A DNA stretch of 64,000 nucleotides, taken from positions 62,001 through 126,000 of the forward strand of contig NZ_JAHTKI010000014.1 in the NCBI RefSeq assembly GCF_019145475.1, read 5' to 3'. The translations under genes were made by a program, and so were the position numbers. The notes beneath the pieces were generated by a model that saw nothing but the letters and a program-made list of their open reading frames with translations, searched no databases and was not told the origin of the DNA. The stretch's first letter is position 1. Every line of letters starts with the position of its first letter. The stretch is from Pseudomonas botevensis. GTDB taxonomy: Bacteria; Pseudomonadota; Gammaproteobacteria; Pseudomonadales; Pseudomonadaceae. Below are positions 45,109-55,402 of this stretch, piece after piece.

Positions 45109-45545
45109 AGCTTGCGTTCCGCACAGATGATTTCAGCGGAGCAGACCGGCTTGCCATCGACCGAAGCCTGGCATTCGAATTTCCAGATCTGACGCTTGCA
45201 GCTGATGAACTTGGCTTCAAGGATCAATTGGTCGCCCGGCAATACCGGCTGGCGGAAGCGCAGCTTGTCGGAGCCGACGAAGTAATACAGGGTGCCGTCG
45301 GCCGGCTTCACGTCGAGCATTTTGAAACCGAGGATCCCGGCAGCCTGAGCCATCGCCTCGATGATCAGCACGCCCGGCATGATTGGATGCGCCGGGAAGT
45401 GACCATTGAAGAACGGTTCGTTGATGCTGACATTCTTGTAGGCGCGAATGCGCTTGCCTTCGGTGTCCAGCTCCACTACCCGGTCCACCAGCAGGAACGG
45501 GTAACGGTGAGGCAGGTATTCGCGAATCTCGTTGATGTCCATCAT
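45105..45545 (-). CDS. fabZ: 3-hydroxyacyl-ACP dehydratase FabZ
   Basis: 146 residues. The hot-dog motif NGHFPAHPIMPGVLIIEAMA holds the catalytic His, with the Glu in the following helix. It competes with LpxA and LpxD for 3-hydroxyacyl-ACP, so clustering with them is functionally sensible. Confidence 0.97.
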   Translation of the reverse strand: MMDINEIREYLPHRYPFLLVDRVVELDTEGKRIRAYKNVSINEPFFNGHFPAHPIMPGVLIIEAMAQAAGILGFKMLDVKPADGTLYYFVGSDKLRFRQPVLPGDQLILEAKFISCKRQIWKFECQASVDGKPVCSAEIICAERKL

Positions 45546-45651
45546 TTCGGGGGGAAGCCTATGTAAAGATTGGGAGCGCGACTGACGCGCACTCCTCTAG
45601 CAAATCAAGGAGGCAGTCCAGAGGCTGTGCACACTTGATATGGAAATGGTA

Positions 45652-46707
45652 TCAGCCATCAGATGAAGCATTACCGCCAGGGGTCACTTCCCCTGCCTGC
45701 TTTTCCAGCTGTCGCAGACGTCGCGCGATGTCATCGAGCTGACGGATGCGTGCCGCGCTTTTGCGCCACTCGGCAGCCGGTTGCATGGCTGTGCCGGAGG
45801 AATAGGCGCCCGGCTCGGTAATCGAGTGGGTCACCATGGTCATCCCGGTCAGGAAAACGTTGTCGCAAATATCGATGTGCCCTACCAGGCCGACACCACC
45901 GGCGAGCATGCAGTGCTTGCCGATTTTGGTGCTGCCGGAAATCCCCACGCACGCGGCCATGGCGGTGTGGTCACCGACCTGGACGTTGTGGGCGATCTGG
46001 ATCTGGTTGTCGAGCTTCACGCCATTGCCGATCACGGTATCCGCCAGGGCGCCGCGGTCGATGGCGGTGTTCACGCCGATCTCGACATCGTCGCCGATGG
46101 TCACGCCGCCAATCTGGGCGATCTTCTGCCAGACACCCTTCTCGTTGGCGAAGCCGAAGCCTTCCCCACCAAGCACGGCGCCGGACTGGATCACCACACG
46201 CTTGCCGATGCGAACGTCGTGATACAGCGTCACTCGGGGAGCCAGCCAGCCACCCTCGCCGACTTCACTGCGGGCACCGATAACGCAATGTGCACCGAGC
46301 GTCACGCCCGCACCAATGCGGGCACCGGCCTCGATCACCACGAAGGGACCAATGCTGGCAGTCGGATCGACCACCGCGTCCGCTGCAATCACCGCGCTCG
46401 GATGGATACCGGCAGCGGATTTCGGTTTCGGATCGAACAGGTGGGAAATGCGTGCATAAGCCAGATAAGGATCCGGCACCACCAGCGCATTACCGGCATA
46501 GCCTTCGGCATCCGCAGCCTTGAGCAGCAGCGCTGCCGCCTGCGAGCCCGCCAGGTATTTACGGTATTGAGGGTTTGCCAGAAAGCTCAACTGAGCTGGG
46601 CCAGCCTCCTGCAAGGTGGCCAGCCCAGTGATTTGCTGCTCGGGATCGCCACTCAGGGTGGCGCCGAGGAACTCGGCCAACTGGCCGAGCTTGATAGTCA
46701 CGGTCAT
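45652..46707 (-). CDS. lpxD: UDP-3-O-acylglucosamine N-acyltransferase
   Basis: 351 residues. A uridine-binding N-terminal domain (LAEFLGATLSGDPEQQITGL), hexapeptide repeats (IGPFVVIEAGARIGAGVTLG) and the His region NQIQIAHNVQVGDHTAMAAC. The C-terminal helix ends KQAGEVTPGG. It adds the second acyl chain. Follows skp with three bases between. Confidence 0.97.
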   Translation of the reverse strand: MTVTIKLGQLAEFLGATLSGDPEQQITGLATLQEAGPAQLSFLANPQYRKYLAGSQAAALLLKAADAEGYAGNALVVPDPYLAYARISHLFDPKPKSAAGIHPSAVIAADAVVDPTASIGPFVVIEAGARIGAGVTLGAHCVIGARSEVGEGGWLAPRVTLYHDVRIGKRVVIQSGAVLGGEGFGFANEKGVWQKIAQIGGVTIGDDVEIGVNTAIDRGALADTVIGNGVKLDNQIQIAHNVQVGDHTAMAACVGISGSTKIGKHCMLAGGVGLVGHIDICDNVFLTGMTMVTHSITEPGAYSSGTAMQPAAEWRKSAARIRQLDDIARRLRQLEKQAGEVTPGGNASSDG

Positions 46708-46710
46708 GGG

Positions 46711-47214
46711 TTACTTCAGCTGATTCATGCGCTCGATAACCTGGCGCGTGATGTCGTACTGAGGTTTGACATCGATCACTGCGCCACGCTCGAACACCAG
46801 GTCAAAAGCACCTTTCTTGATGACTTCTTCCACTGCGCTATCCAGTTTCGGCTTCAGTTGCTTGAGCATTTCGCGGTCGGCAACGGCTTTGGCTTCGTTC
46901 AGTTCCTTGGACTGGAACTGGAAGTCACGGGCCTTTTGCTTGAATTCCAGCTCCAGACGCTCACGCTCGCCTTGCTGCATCTTGTCGCCGCCCGCCATCA
47001 GACGGTCCTGAATGCCCTTGGCGCTGCTTTCCAGCGTCTTGAGCTTGGTCAGTTGCGGGCCGAACTTCTTCTCGGCATCCACGGCGTATTTCTTGGCCGC
47101 GTCGGACTCCAGCAGTGCCATCTGATAGTTCAGGACAGCGATTTTCATGTCGGCAAATGCCGGGCCTGCCACCAGTACGGAGGCCAGGAGAACCAATTGA
47201 GTCAACTTACGCAC
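46711..47214 (-). CDS. skp: Periplasmic chaperone Skp/OmpH
   Basis: 167 residues with a signal peptide (MRKLTQLVLLASVLVAGPAFA) and a long helical region (FGPQLTKLKTLESSAKGIQD) for the jellyfish-like trimer. It holds unfolded outer-membrane proteins and hands them to BamA, encoded just upstream. Confidence 0.93.
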   Translation of the reverse strand: MRKLTQLVLLASVLVAGPAFADMKIAVLNYQMALLESDAAKKYAVDAEKKFGPQLTKLKTLESSAKGIQDRLMAGGDKMQQGERERLELEFKQKARDFQFQSKELNEAKAVADREMLKQLKPKLDSAVEEVIKKGAFDLVFERGAVIDVKPQYDITRQVIERMNQLK

Positions 47215-47259
47215 GATGTACTCCTACAAAATCCATTGTCGTTATCTTGGGTCCGACGC

Positions 47260-49650
47260 TTAGAACGTCTGACCGAGGGAGAATTGGAACACTTGAGTCT
47301 CAGCGTTATCCGGTTTCTTGATCGGTGTAGCCAACGCGAAGCTCAAAGGACCCAGTGCGGTGACCCAGGTCACGCCGACACCGACGGAGCTGGCCATGTT
47401 GCTGAAGCTGACGTCGTTGCACTGCGTATTGGACTTGGTGACACCGTTGGTGTTGAGAGTCTGTTCGCACTTGGAGTCAAACACGTTACCGACGTCCCAG
47501 AACACGGAGGTGCGCAGCGAGCGCTGATCCTTGACGAACGGCAGTGGGAACAACAGCTCCGCACCACCTTGAATCAGTACGTTGCCACCAAACGGCAGTG
47601 CGTCCTGATCCGGGTCGTTGATCGTACCGGCGTTGCCTGTCTTGTCCTGGCCACGGCTAGGTGTACTGCGCGGACCCAGGGTGCTGTCCTTGAAGCCACG
47701 AACCGAGTTGAAACCACCAGCATAGTAGTTTTCATAGAACGGCAAGCCATCGGTCGAACCGAAGCCGTCGCCATAACCCAGTTCGGTATGCAGACGCAGG
47801 GTGTAGTTTTCGCTCAAAGGCGCGAACAACTGACCACGGTAGTCGACCTTGTAGAACGACAGGTCGCTGCCCGGAATGGTGGTTTCCAGAGTCAGGCTCT
47901 GGGAACGGCCACGGGTCGGCAGTACGCCTTTGTTCAGGGTCGACTCGGACCAGCCGGCCGAAGCCTTGAAGTTCAGGTACTGATCGCCTTCGCGGTTCAC
48001 GAAGTCGAAGATCTCGTCGACGGTGTACTGACCGGTCTTGATCTTGTCCTGCTGAGCGGACAGACCGAAGGTCAGACGCGAAGTCTCGCTGATCGGGTAG
48101 CCCACGTTCACGCCAGCACCCAGGCTGTCCACCGCATAGCTTGCTACGTCGACGTCGAGGTCTTTGTAGTCGGTGGTGCGATAGAACGCGTTGTAACCCA
48201 GGCTCACGCCATCGGCGGTCCAGTAGGGGTCAACGTAGCCGAAGTTGTAGCGGCTCTGGTATTCACTGCGGGTCAGACCGACGCTGACGCGGTTACCGGT
48301 ACCCAGGAAGTTGTTCTGGGTGATCGAACCACCGAGGATCAGACCGGCGCTCTGGGCAAAACCGACGCTGGCGGTGATCGAACCGGACGCTTGTTCTTCA
48401 ACGGCGTAGTTCACATCGACCTGGTCGTCGACACCCGGTACAGCCGGCGTCTCGACGTTGACTTCCTTGAAGAAGCCCAGACGCTCAAGACGGGTCTTGG
48501 ACTGGTCGATCAGGTAGGTCGAAGCCCAGCCGCCTTCCATCTGACGCATTTCGCGACGCAGCACTTCGTCCTCGGACTTGGTGTTGCCACGGAAGTTGAT
48601 ACGGTTGACGTAGGCGCGCTTGCCCGGATCGACAGCAAACAGGATGTCGACGGTGTGATCGTCATCGTGTGGCTGAGGCACGCCGTTGACGTTGGCGAAG
48701 GTGTAGCCTTCGTTACCCAGTCGACGGGTGATCAGCTCGGAAGTGGTGGTCATCAGCTTGCGCGAGAACACCTGGCCTTTTTCTACCAGCAGCAGGGACT
48801 TGACCTGATCCTCAGGAACCTTCAGGTCGCCGCTGAGCTTGACGTCACGAACGGTGTACTTCTCGCCTTCGTTGACGTTGACGGTGATGTAGACGTGCTT
48901 CTTGTCCGGGGTGATGGACACCTGGGTCGAAGCGATATCCATGTTGATATAGCCGCGGTCCAGATAATAGGAACGCAGACGCTCCAGGTCACCGGAAAGC
49001 TTTTCACGGGCGTACTTGTCATCGTTCTTGAAGAACGACAGCCAGTTGGTGGTTTTCAGCTCGAACAGGTCGACCAGGTCTTCCTCGGGGAAAACCGTGT
49101 TGCCCACTACGTTGATGTGCTGAATGGCCGCAACGGTACCTTCGTTGATCTTCACTTTCAGACCGACGCGGTTACGCGGCTGCGATACCACTTCGGTATC
49201 GACGGTAGCCGAATAGCGACCTTGTGCAACGTACTGGCGTTGCAGCTCGTTACGCACGCCTTCAAGCGTCGCACGCTGGAAAATCTCGCCCTCGGCCAGA
49301 CCGGATTGCTTGAGACCTTTCATCAGGTCTTCAGTGGAGATGGCCTTGTTGCCTTCGATCTCGATACTGGCAACCGACGGACGCTCGACGACCGTGATGA
49401 CCAGAACGTTGCCTTCGCGGCCCAGCTGGATATCTTGAAAGAAACCGGTTTTGAACAACGCACGCGTGGACTCCACCAGGCGACGATCATCCGCCTGCTC
49501 GCCGACGTTCAACGGCAACGCACCAAAGACGCTACCCGCGGAAACCCGCTGGAGGCCGTTGACGCGAATATCAGAGATGGTGAAGGACTCGGCGTGAACT
49601 TCGGCGATCATCAATGCGGTAATAACCGCAGTTAGCAGCAGACGTTTCAT
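47260..49650 (-). CDS. bamA: Outer membrane assembly factor BamA
   Basis: 796 residues from MKRLLLTAVITALMIAEVHA, a signal peptide. Five POTRA repeats occupy about 22-420 (DIRVNGLQRVSAGSVFGALP), then a C-terminal barrel of the Omp85 family ending FQFSLGQTF, with the conserved VRGF in FNSVRGFKDS. It inserts beta-barrel proteins into the outer membrane. GAAAGGA-type site before the ATG at 49650. Confidence 0.98.
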   Translation of the reverse strand: MKRLLLTAVITALMIAEVHAESFTISDIRVNGLQRVSAGSVFGALPLNVGEQADDRRLVESTRALFKTGFFQDIQLGREGNVLVITVVERPSVASIEIEGNKAISTEDLMKGLKQSGLAEGEIFQRATLEGVRNELQRQYVAQGRYSATVDTEVVSQPRNRVGLKVKINEGTVAAIQHINVVGNTVFPEEDLVDLFELKTTNWLSFFKNDDKYAREKLSGDLERLRSYYLDRGYINMDIASTQVSITPDKKHVYITVNVNEGEKYTVRDVKLSGDLKVPEDQVKSLLLVEKGQVFSRKLMTTTSELITRRLGNEGYTFANVNGVPQPHDDDHTVDILFAVDPGKRAYVNRINFRGNTKSEDEVLRREMRQMEGGWASTYLIDQSKTRLERLGFFKEVNVETPAVPGVDDQVDVNYAVEEQASGSITASVGFAQSAGLILGGSITQNNFLGTGNRVSVGLTRSEYQSRYNFGYVDPYWTADGVSLGYNAFYRTTDYKDLDVDVASYAVDSLGAGVNVGYPISETSRLTFGLSAQQDKIKTGQYTVDEIFDFVNREGDQYLNFKASAGWSESTLNKGVLPTRGRSQSLTLETTIPGSDLSFYKVDYRGQLFAPLSENYTLRLHTELGYGDGFGSTDGLPFYENYYAGGFNSVRGFKDSTLGPRSTPSRGQDKTGNAGTINDPDQDALPFGGNVLIQGGAELLFPLPFVKDQRSLRTSVFWDVGNVFDSKCEQTLNTNGVTKSNTQCNDVSFSNMASSVGVGVTWVTALGPLSFALATPIKKPDNAETQVFQFSLGQTF

Positions 49651-49724
49651 GAAGTCCTTTCTTATTCCAACTGGCAATAAACAAACTGCCGCAAAATGCG
49701 GCAGATTCGCAATTCAGCGAAGCG

Positions 49725-51077
49725 TTACAGTCGACCCAGATCGTTGACCAGAGCAAGCAACATCACTCCGACCACCAAACTGATACCGATCTGTATCCCC
49801 CAACCTTGCACCCGATCCGACAAGGGACGACCACGCGCCCACTCGATCAGATAAAACAACAGATGCCCCCCATCCAGTACAGGAATGGGCAGCAAGTTCA
49901 GAACCCCCAGGCTAATACTCAGATAAGCAAGGAAATTCAGGAAATCAGCAACGCCCGACTGGGCAGAAGCGCCCGCCACTTTAGCAATGGTTATCGGTCC
50001 ACTCAAGTTTTTTACCGAGAGCTCGCCGAACAGCATTTTCTTCAGTGAATCCAGCGTCAGGACGCTCATGGTCCAGGTACGACGCGCACCCTCGCCAATC
50101 GCCGCCAGAGGACCGTAACTGACCTCGCGGATCATTTCCGGTGGCCAGTCGACAGCCTTCACGCCCGCCCCCAGGTAACCGCTTGGCGACTTGCTTTCGC
50201 CGCGCGCCGCCAGCGTCACCGGGACGTCGATTTGAGCACCGTCGCGCTCAATGCGCAGCATGATTTTGGTATCAGGACGCGTACGAACGGTATCAACCAC
50301 CTGTTGCCAGTCGTCCAGCGCCTTGCCGTCGAGGGACAACAGACGATCACCGGTTTTCAGCCCGGCAGCCTGGGCCGGCCCTTTCGGGTCGAGTTCGGCC
50401 AGTACCGGCGGCAATGCCGGACGCCATGGGCGAATCCCCAGAGAGCGAATCGGGTCCGGTTCGTCCGCACCCTTGAGCCAGTGATCCAGCGCCAGCTCAC
50501 GCGAAGAGTCCGCCGTGGAGCCCTGCTCACGCACGAGCAGTTGCAGGGAACCGCTTTCGCCCAAACGCCGTACCAGCTGCAGATTGACCGCCGCCCAGCC
50601 CGAAGTCGGTTCGCCGTCGATGGCGATGATTTCCTGACCCGCGCTCAAACCCGCCTTGGCCGCGATGCTGCCGGATTCGACCGAACCGATGACAGGACGT
50701 ATCTGCTCACTGCCAAGCATCGCCAGCACCCAGAAAAACACCAGGGCCAGCAGGAAGTTGGCGACAGGCCCGGCAGCGACGATGGCGATGCGCTGACGGA
50801 CGGATTTGCGATTGAACGAAAGATGAAGCTGGTCGCTTGGCACTTCGCCTTCGCGCTCATCGAGCATCTTGACGTAGCCGCCCAGTGGAATGGCCGCGAC
50901 AACAAACTCGGTGCCTTGCTTGTCGTGCCAGCGCAGCAGCGGCATGCCGAAGCCTACGGAAAAGCGCAGAACCTTGACCCCACAACGACGCGCGACCCAA
51001 AAGTGGCCGAACTCGTGAAAGGTGACCAACACACCCAAAGCGATCAGGGTGCCGGCAATCATATAGAGCGCGCTCAT
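49725..51077 (-). CDS. rseP: Site-2 protease RseP
   Basis: 450 residues. The zinc motif is in VTFHEFGHFWVARRCGVKVL (HExxH), with a second site LLPIPVLDGGHLLFYLIEWA. Four membrane segments flank two PDZ domains (SIAAKAGLSAGQEIIAIDGE; PAQAAGLKTGDRLLSLDGKA). It cleaves anti-sigma factors such as MucA, so envelope stress control is encoded beside the Bam machinery. Confidence 0.97.
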   Translation of the reverse strand: MSALYMIAGTLIALGVLVTFHEFGHFWVARRCGVKVLRFSVGFGMPLLRWHDKQGTEFVVAAIPLGGYVKMLDEREGEVPSDQLHLSFNRKSVRQRIAIVAAGPVANFLLALVFFWVLAMLGSEQIRPVIGSVESGSIAAKAGLSAGQEIIAIDGEPTSGWAAVNLQLVRRLGESGSLQLLVREQGSTADSSRELALDHWLKGADEPDPIRSLGIRPWRPALPPVLAELDPKGPAQAAGLKTGDRLLSLDGKALDDWQQVVDTVRTRPDTKIMLRIERDGAQIDVPVTLAARGESKSPSGYLGAGVKAVDWPPEMIREVSYGPLAAIGEGARRTWTMSVLTLDSLKKMLFGELSVKNLSGPITIAKVAGASAQSGVADFLNFLAYLSISLGVLNLLPIPVLDGGHLLFYLIEWARGRPLSDRVQGWGIQIGISLVVGVMLLALVNDLGRL

Positions 51078-51131
51078 CTACTTTCTCCGCAAACCCGTTC
51101 AGTACCGCATGGAGCCAATGTATTGCAAAAT

Positions 51132-52322
51132 CTATCGGCCGTTACGCTGCAACCATCGTTCAGCCAGCGACCGTGCTTTCGCATCCGCCGTGAACACGGC
51201 ATCGAGATCACCCAGCGCGACCACTGGCTCGAGATTCAAGACTTCCTCGATGATACTCGCGATTTCCAGATAGCGAACCCGTCCGTCGAGAAACGCCGCC
51301 ACCGCCACTTCGTTGGCTGCATTCAACATCGCCGGTGCGCTGTCGCCCGCTTCGGCTGCCTGACGCGCCAGACGCAGGCACGGGAAACGATCCTCGTCCG
51401 GCGCTTCGAAATCCAGACGCGCAATCGCGAACAGATCCAGCGGCGCCACTCCGGAATCGATACGCTCCGGCCAGGCCAGGGCATTGGCAATCGGTGTACG
51501 CATGTCGGGATTGCCCAACTGCGCCAGTACCGAACCGTCCACATAGTCGACCAGCGAATGAATGACGCTTTGCGGATGAATGACCACTTCGACCTGGGAC
51601 GGCTTGGCGTCGAACAGCCAACAGGCCTCGATCAACTCGAGCCCCTTGTTCATCATGCTGGCCGAATCCACCGAAATCTTGCGGCCCATGGACCAGTTCG
51701 GGTGCGCGCACGCCTGCTCAGGGGAAACATTGGCCAGTTCGGCCAACGGTGTCTGCCGGAAGGGACCACCAGAGGCTGTCAGTAAAATCCGACGCACACC
51801 GACGGCGCCCAGACCTCGGGAAAAATCCTGAGGCATGCACTGGAAAATCGCGTTGTGCTCACTGTCGATGGGCAGCAGCACCGAACCGCTTTTGCGCACC
51901 GCCAGCATGAACAGGGCGCCGGACATCACCAGCGCTTCCTTGTTGGCCAGAAGGATTTTCTTCCCCGCCTCGACCGCTGCCAGGGTTGGACGCAAGCCGG
52001 CAGCGCCGACGATCGCGGCCATTACCGCATCGACCTCAGGCGCAGAAGCCACCTGACACAGCCCCTCTTCGCCCACCAGCACACGCGTCGACAGGCCCGC
52101 AGCCCGCAAGTCGTCCTGCAAACCGCGAGCGGCAGCGACTTGTGGCACCACCGCGAACTGCGGCACATGGCGCACGCAGAGGGCGAACAGCTCACTCAGG
52201 CGAGTGAAGCCGCTCAGGGCAAAAACCTGATAACGCTCCGGATGACGCGCGATGACATCGAGAGTGCTCAGACCGATCGAACCGGTCGCCCCCAGAACGG
52301 TGATCTGTTGCGGACGGCTCAC
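51132..52322 (-). CDS. dxr: 1-deoxy-D-xylulose 5-phosphate reductoisomerase
   Basis: 396 residues from a GTG at 52322 that overlaps the cdsA stop (GTGA); an ATG five codons earlier lies inside cdsA and is less likely. The NADPH site is ITVLGATGSIGLSTLDV; the metal site is in LPIDSEHNAIFQCM and MNKGLELIEACWLF. First committed step of the MEP path. Confidence 0.97.
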   Translation of the reverse strand: MSRPQQITVLGATGSIGLSTLDVIARHPERYQVFALSGFTRLSELFALCVRHVPQFAVVPQVAAARGLQDDLRAAGLSTRVLVGEEGLCQVASAPEVDAVMAAIVGAAGLRPTLAAVEAGKKILLANKEALVMSGALFMLAVRKSGSVLLPIDSEHNAIFQCMPQDFSRGLGAVGVRRILLTASGGPFRQTPLAELANVSPEQACAHPNWSMGRKISVDSASMMNKGLELIEACWLFDAKPSQVEVVIHPQSVIHSLVDYVDGSVLAQLGNPDMRTPIANALAWPERIDSGVAPLDLFAIARLDFEAPDEDRFPCLRLARQAAEAGDSAPAMLNAANEVAVAAFLDGRVRYLEIASIIEEVLNLEPVVALGDLDAVFTADAKARSLAERWLQRNGR

Positions 52323-53125
52323 GGTGCGGCCATCCACAGCAGGACGGCAAACAGCGGAACGGCCGCTGTCAGGCTGTCGATACGATCCAGCACGCCGCCA
52401 TGACCGGGCAGCAGATTGCTGCTGTCCTTGATACCGGACTGACGCTTGAACATGCTTTCAGTGAGGTCACCCACCACCGAAACGAACACAATCAATGCGG
52501 CACCCAGCAAGCCCTTGAACAATTGCGCCACCGTCCAGTCGCGGAACAGCGCGACCAGCGTGGTGATCACCAGGCTCAACGCCAGTCCGCCATACACGCC
52601 TTCCCAGCTCTTGCCGGGACTGACCAGTGGCGCCAGCTTGCGCTTGCCGAACGCGCGACCGGAGAAATAGGCACCGATATCTGCGCCCCAGACCAGCACC
52701 ATCACCGCCATGATCAGCCAGTTACCCAACGGGTACTGTTTGATCTGCACCAGACCTTGCCAGGCCGGCAACAGGATCAACAGGCCAATGACCAGTTTGC
52801 TTGCAGCACTGGACCAGCGCTCGCTGGAGCCCGGATACGTCAGCACCAGCCAGGTCGCCACCGCCCACCAGAGCACCGAAGCGCCCAGCACCCAAGGGGC
52901 GAGTCCGGGCAGGATGTACATGACGAACAGCATCAGGGCGACCACGGCGGCGTAACCGACGCGGAACGACTGGGCGGCGAACCCGGCCAGGCGCGCCCAT
53001 TCCCAGGCACCCAGGGTCACGACCAGCCCGATGAACAACGCAAAACCGGAGCCTTCGAGCAGGAAAAACCCGCACAAGGCAATCGGTAGCAGGATCAGCG
53101 CGGTGATGATTCGTTGTTTAAGCAT
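52319..53125 (-). CDS. cdsA: Phosphatidate cytidylyltransferase
   Basis: 268 residues with about seven or eight membrane helices. The family signature is VSVVGDLTESMFKRQSGIKD with DSSNLLPGHGGVLDRIDSLT. Makes CDP-diacylglycerol for phospholipids. Shares its first base with the uppS stop. Confidence 0.97.
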   Translation of the reverse strand: MLKQRIITALILLPIALCGFFLLEGSGFALFIGLVVTLGAWEWARLAGFAAQSFRVGYAAVVALMLFVMYILPGLAPWVLGASVLWWAVATWLVLTYPGSSERWSSAASKLVIGLLILLPAWQGLVQIKQYPLGNWLIMAVMVLVWGADIGAYFSGRAFGKRKLAPLVSPGKSWEGVYGGLALSLVITTLVALFRDWTVAQLFKGLLGAALIVFVSVVGDLTESMFKRQSGIKDSSNLLPGHGGVLDRIDSLTAAVPLFAVLLWMAAP

Positions 53126-53880
53126 TAAACCCGGGCTCCAGCCTCGACCTGCTCGCTCGTTTTACCGAAGCGGCGCTGGCGCGAAGCGAAATCGGCCAGC
53201 GCATTGCGCATGGCATCGTGTTTGAAGTCCGGCCAGAACAGGTCGGAGAAATACAACTCGGCGTACGCCAGCTGCCACAACAGGAAGTTGCTGATGCGGT
53301 GCTCGCCACCGGTGCGGATGCACAGATCAGGCAACGGCAGGTCGCCCGTCGCCAGACAGGTCTGCAGCAGGTCCGGGGTAATGTCTTCCGGACGCAGGTG
53401 CCCGGCCTGAACCTCACGAGCCAGGCGTTGTGCAGCCTGGGCGATGTCCCACTGACCACCGTAGTTGGCGGCGATCTGCAGGACAAAACGGTTGGCACCG
53501 GCGGTCATGGCTTCGGCCTCACGCATCGCGGCCTGCAACTCCGGATGGAAACGCGAGCGATCACCGATGATCCGCAGGCTGATGTTGTTGTCGTTGAGGC
53601 GCTTGGCCTCGCGACGCAACGCCTTGAAGAACAGGTCCATCAAGGCACTGACTTCATCGGCCGGACGCTGCCAGTTTTCACTGGAAAAGGCGAACAGGGT
53701 CAGCACCTCGACCTTGGCCTCGGCGCACACCTCGATCACCGCCCGCACAGCATCCACACCCGCTTTATGCCCGGCAACACCCGGCATAAAGCGTTTTTTC
53801 GCCCAGCGATTGTTGCCATCCATGATGATCGCGACATGGCGCGGCACCGCGGACGGCGCAGTCTGCTTGGTCTTGTCCAT
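53125..53880 (-). CDS. uppS: Undecaprenyl pyrophosphate synthase
   Basis: 251 residues. IIMDGNNRWAKKRFMPGVAG carries the catalytic Asp; FAFSSENWQRPADEVSALM and LCIRTGGEHRISNFLLWQLA complete the site. Produces the C55 carrier for peptidoglycan. Uses isoprenoids from the MEP enzymes encoded nearby. Confidence 0.97.
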   Translation of the reverse strand: MDKTKQTAPSAVPRHVAIIMDGNNRWAKKRFMPGVAGHKAGVDAVRAVIEVCAEAKVEVLTLFAFSSENWQRPADEVSALMDLFFKALRREAKRLNDNNISLRIIGDRSRFHPELQAAMREAEAMTAGANRFVLQIAANYGGQWDIAQAAQRLAREVQAGHLRPEDITPDLLQTCLATGDLPLPDLCIRTGGEHRISNFLLWQLAYAELYFSDLFWPDFKHDAMRNALADFASRQRRFGKTSEQVEAGARV

Positions 53881-53894
53881 TAAAAGCTCGACCC

Positions 53895-54452
53895 TTATAC
53901 GGCCATCAGGTCCTTTTCTTTTTCGTCGGTAGCCTTGGTGATCTGACCTTCGGCGTCCTTGATCAGCTTGTCGATCTCGGCACTGGCACGACGCTCTTCG
54001 TCCTCGCTGATTTCCTTGCCTTTGGACAGCTTTTTCAGCTTGTCCATGGCATCACGACGAATGTTGCGCACGGCCACGCGAGCGTCTTCAGCAGCGGCAC
54101 GCGCCTGCTTGGTGAAGCCCTTGCGGGTCTCCTCGGTCAGCGGCGCCATGGTGATCAGCAGCAACTCGCCCAGGTTGGTCGGGTTCAGGTTGAGACCGGC
54201 GCTGCCAATGGCCTTGTCGATGGCGCCGAGCATGTTGCGCTCGAACGCGACGACTTGCAGAGTCTGGTTGTCCTTCACGGTAACGTTGGCGACGCCGCTC
54301 AAAGGCGTGTCAACACCGTAGTAAGGCACCATTACGCTGCCCAGAATGCTTGGGTGCGCCTTGCCAGTACGGATCTGGCCGAAAGCGTGTTGCAGCGATT
54401 CCAGCGACTTGTCCATGCGCTGTTTAGCATCTTTCTTGATTTCGTTGATCAT
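53895..54452 (-). CDS. frr: Ribosome recycling factor
   Basis: 185 residues, normal length. [20 protein letters not shown] and [20 protein letters not shown] and [16 protein letters not shown] are characteristic. It splits post-termination ribosomes with EF-G. ATGA overlap with pyrH. Confidence 0.97.
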
Positions 54453-55192
54453 TGCTGGACTTCCTCGATCAGAGTGCCTTCAGCGCCGCCATGCACGATG
54501 TTCAGCAGGGCGCCGGGCTTGTTCATGTTGAATACGCGCAGCGGCATCTTGTGGTCGCGGCACAGACAAATGGCTGTCAGGTCCATCACACCCAGCTTGC
54601 GATCCAGCACTTCATCGTAGGTCAGATGATCGAACTTCTCGGCATGCGGGTCTTTGAACGGGTCAGCAGTGTAGACGCCATCGACCTTGGTCGCCTTGAG
54701 CACGACGTCGGCGTCGATTTCGATGGCACGCAGGCAAGCCGCCGAATCGGTGGTGAAGAACGGGTTGCCAGTACCGGCCGCGAAAATCACCACGTCCTTG
54801 GAGTTCAGGTGGCGCATGGCCTTGCGACGATCATAATGATCGGTCACGCCTACCATGGAAATGGCCGACATCACGATGGCGGAGATATTGGCACGTTCCA
54901 GCGCATCGCGCATGGCCAGGGCGTTCATCACAGTGGCCAGCATGCCCATGTGGTCGCCCGTGACGCGGTCCATACCGGCCTTGCTCAGCGCTTCGCCGCG
55001 GAACAGGTTGCCGCCGCCGATCACCAGACCGACCTGAACACCGATGCCAACCAGCTGGCCGACTTCCAGAGCCATGCGATCCAGCACTTTCGGATCGATC
55101 CCGAACTCTTCGGAGCCCATCAGGGCCTCGCCGCTAAGCTTGAGTAGAATGCGTTTATAGCGAGCCTGATAACCACTGCCCTGCTGAGCCAT
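54449..55192 (-). CDS. pyrH: UMP kinase
   Basis: 247 residues. [20 protein letters not shown] and [20 protein letters not shown] form the phosphate-binding sites, [20 protein letters not shown] the UMP site. Phosphorylates UMP to UDP, two steps ahead of PyrG. A terminator separates it from tsf. Confidence 0.97.
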
Positions 55193-55344
55193 TGCGAATC
55201 TCTCCTGCGGCGTATTTTAAAAATTCTTTGCGAGCTGTTTTCAGCTGCGTTCACTCTAGCGTGGCGCTGCTTCAGCGCCATCGGAACATGGCTTTGTAAG
55301 TCAGTTCCAAGTGGAAACCAATTAAAAATTGGTAACCCTATCTG

Positions 55345-55382
55345 AAAAGAGGCTGCGCGCGTGAGCGGGCAGCCTCTTTCGG
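55345..55382 (-). terminator. Terminator of tsf
   Basis: AGAGGCTGC/GCAGCCTCTTTT hairpin about 20 bases past the tsf stop on the minus strand. The remaining 55193-55344 holds no gene that I can see, and likely contains the pyrH promoter. Confidence 0.85.
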
Positions 55383-55402
55383 GCGACAGTTGAAAAACCG
55401 TC

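Noticed and set aside
45781..49635. Very long plus-strand open frame opposite bamA, skp and lpxD
   Set aside because: It is antisense to well-recognised genes and has no family signature; high-GC codon bias leaves such frames open.
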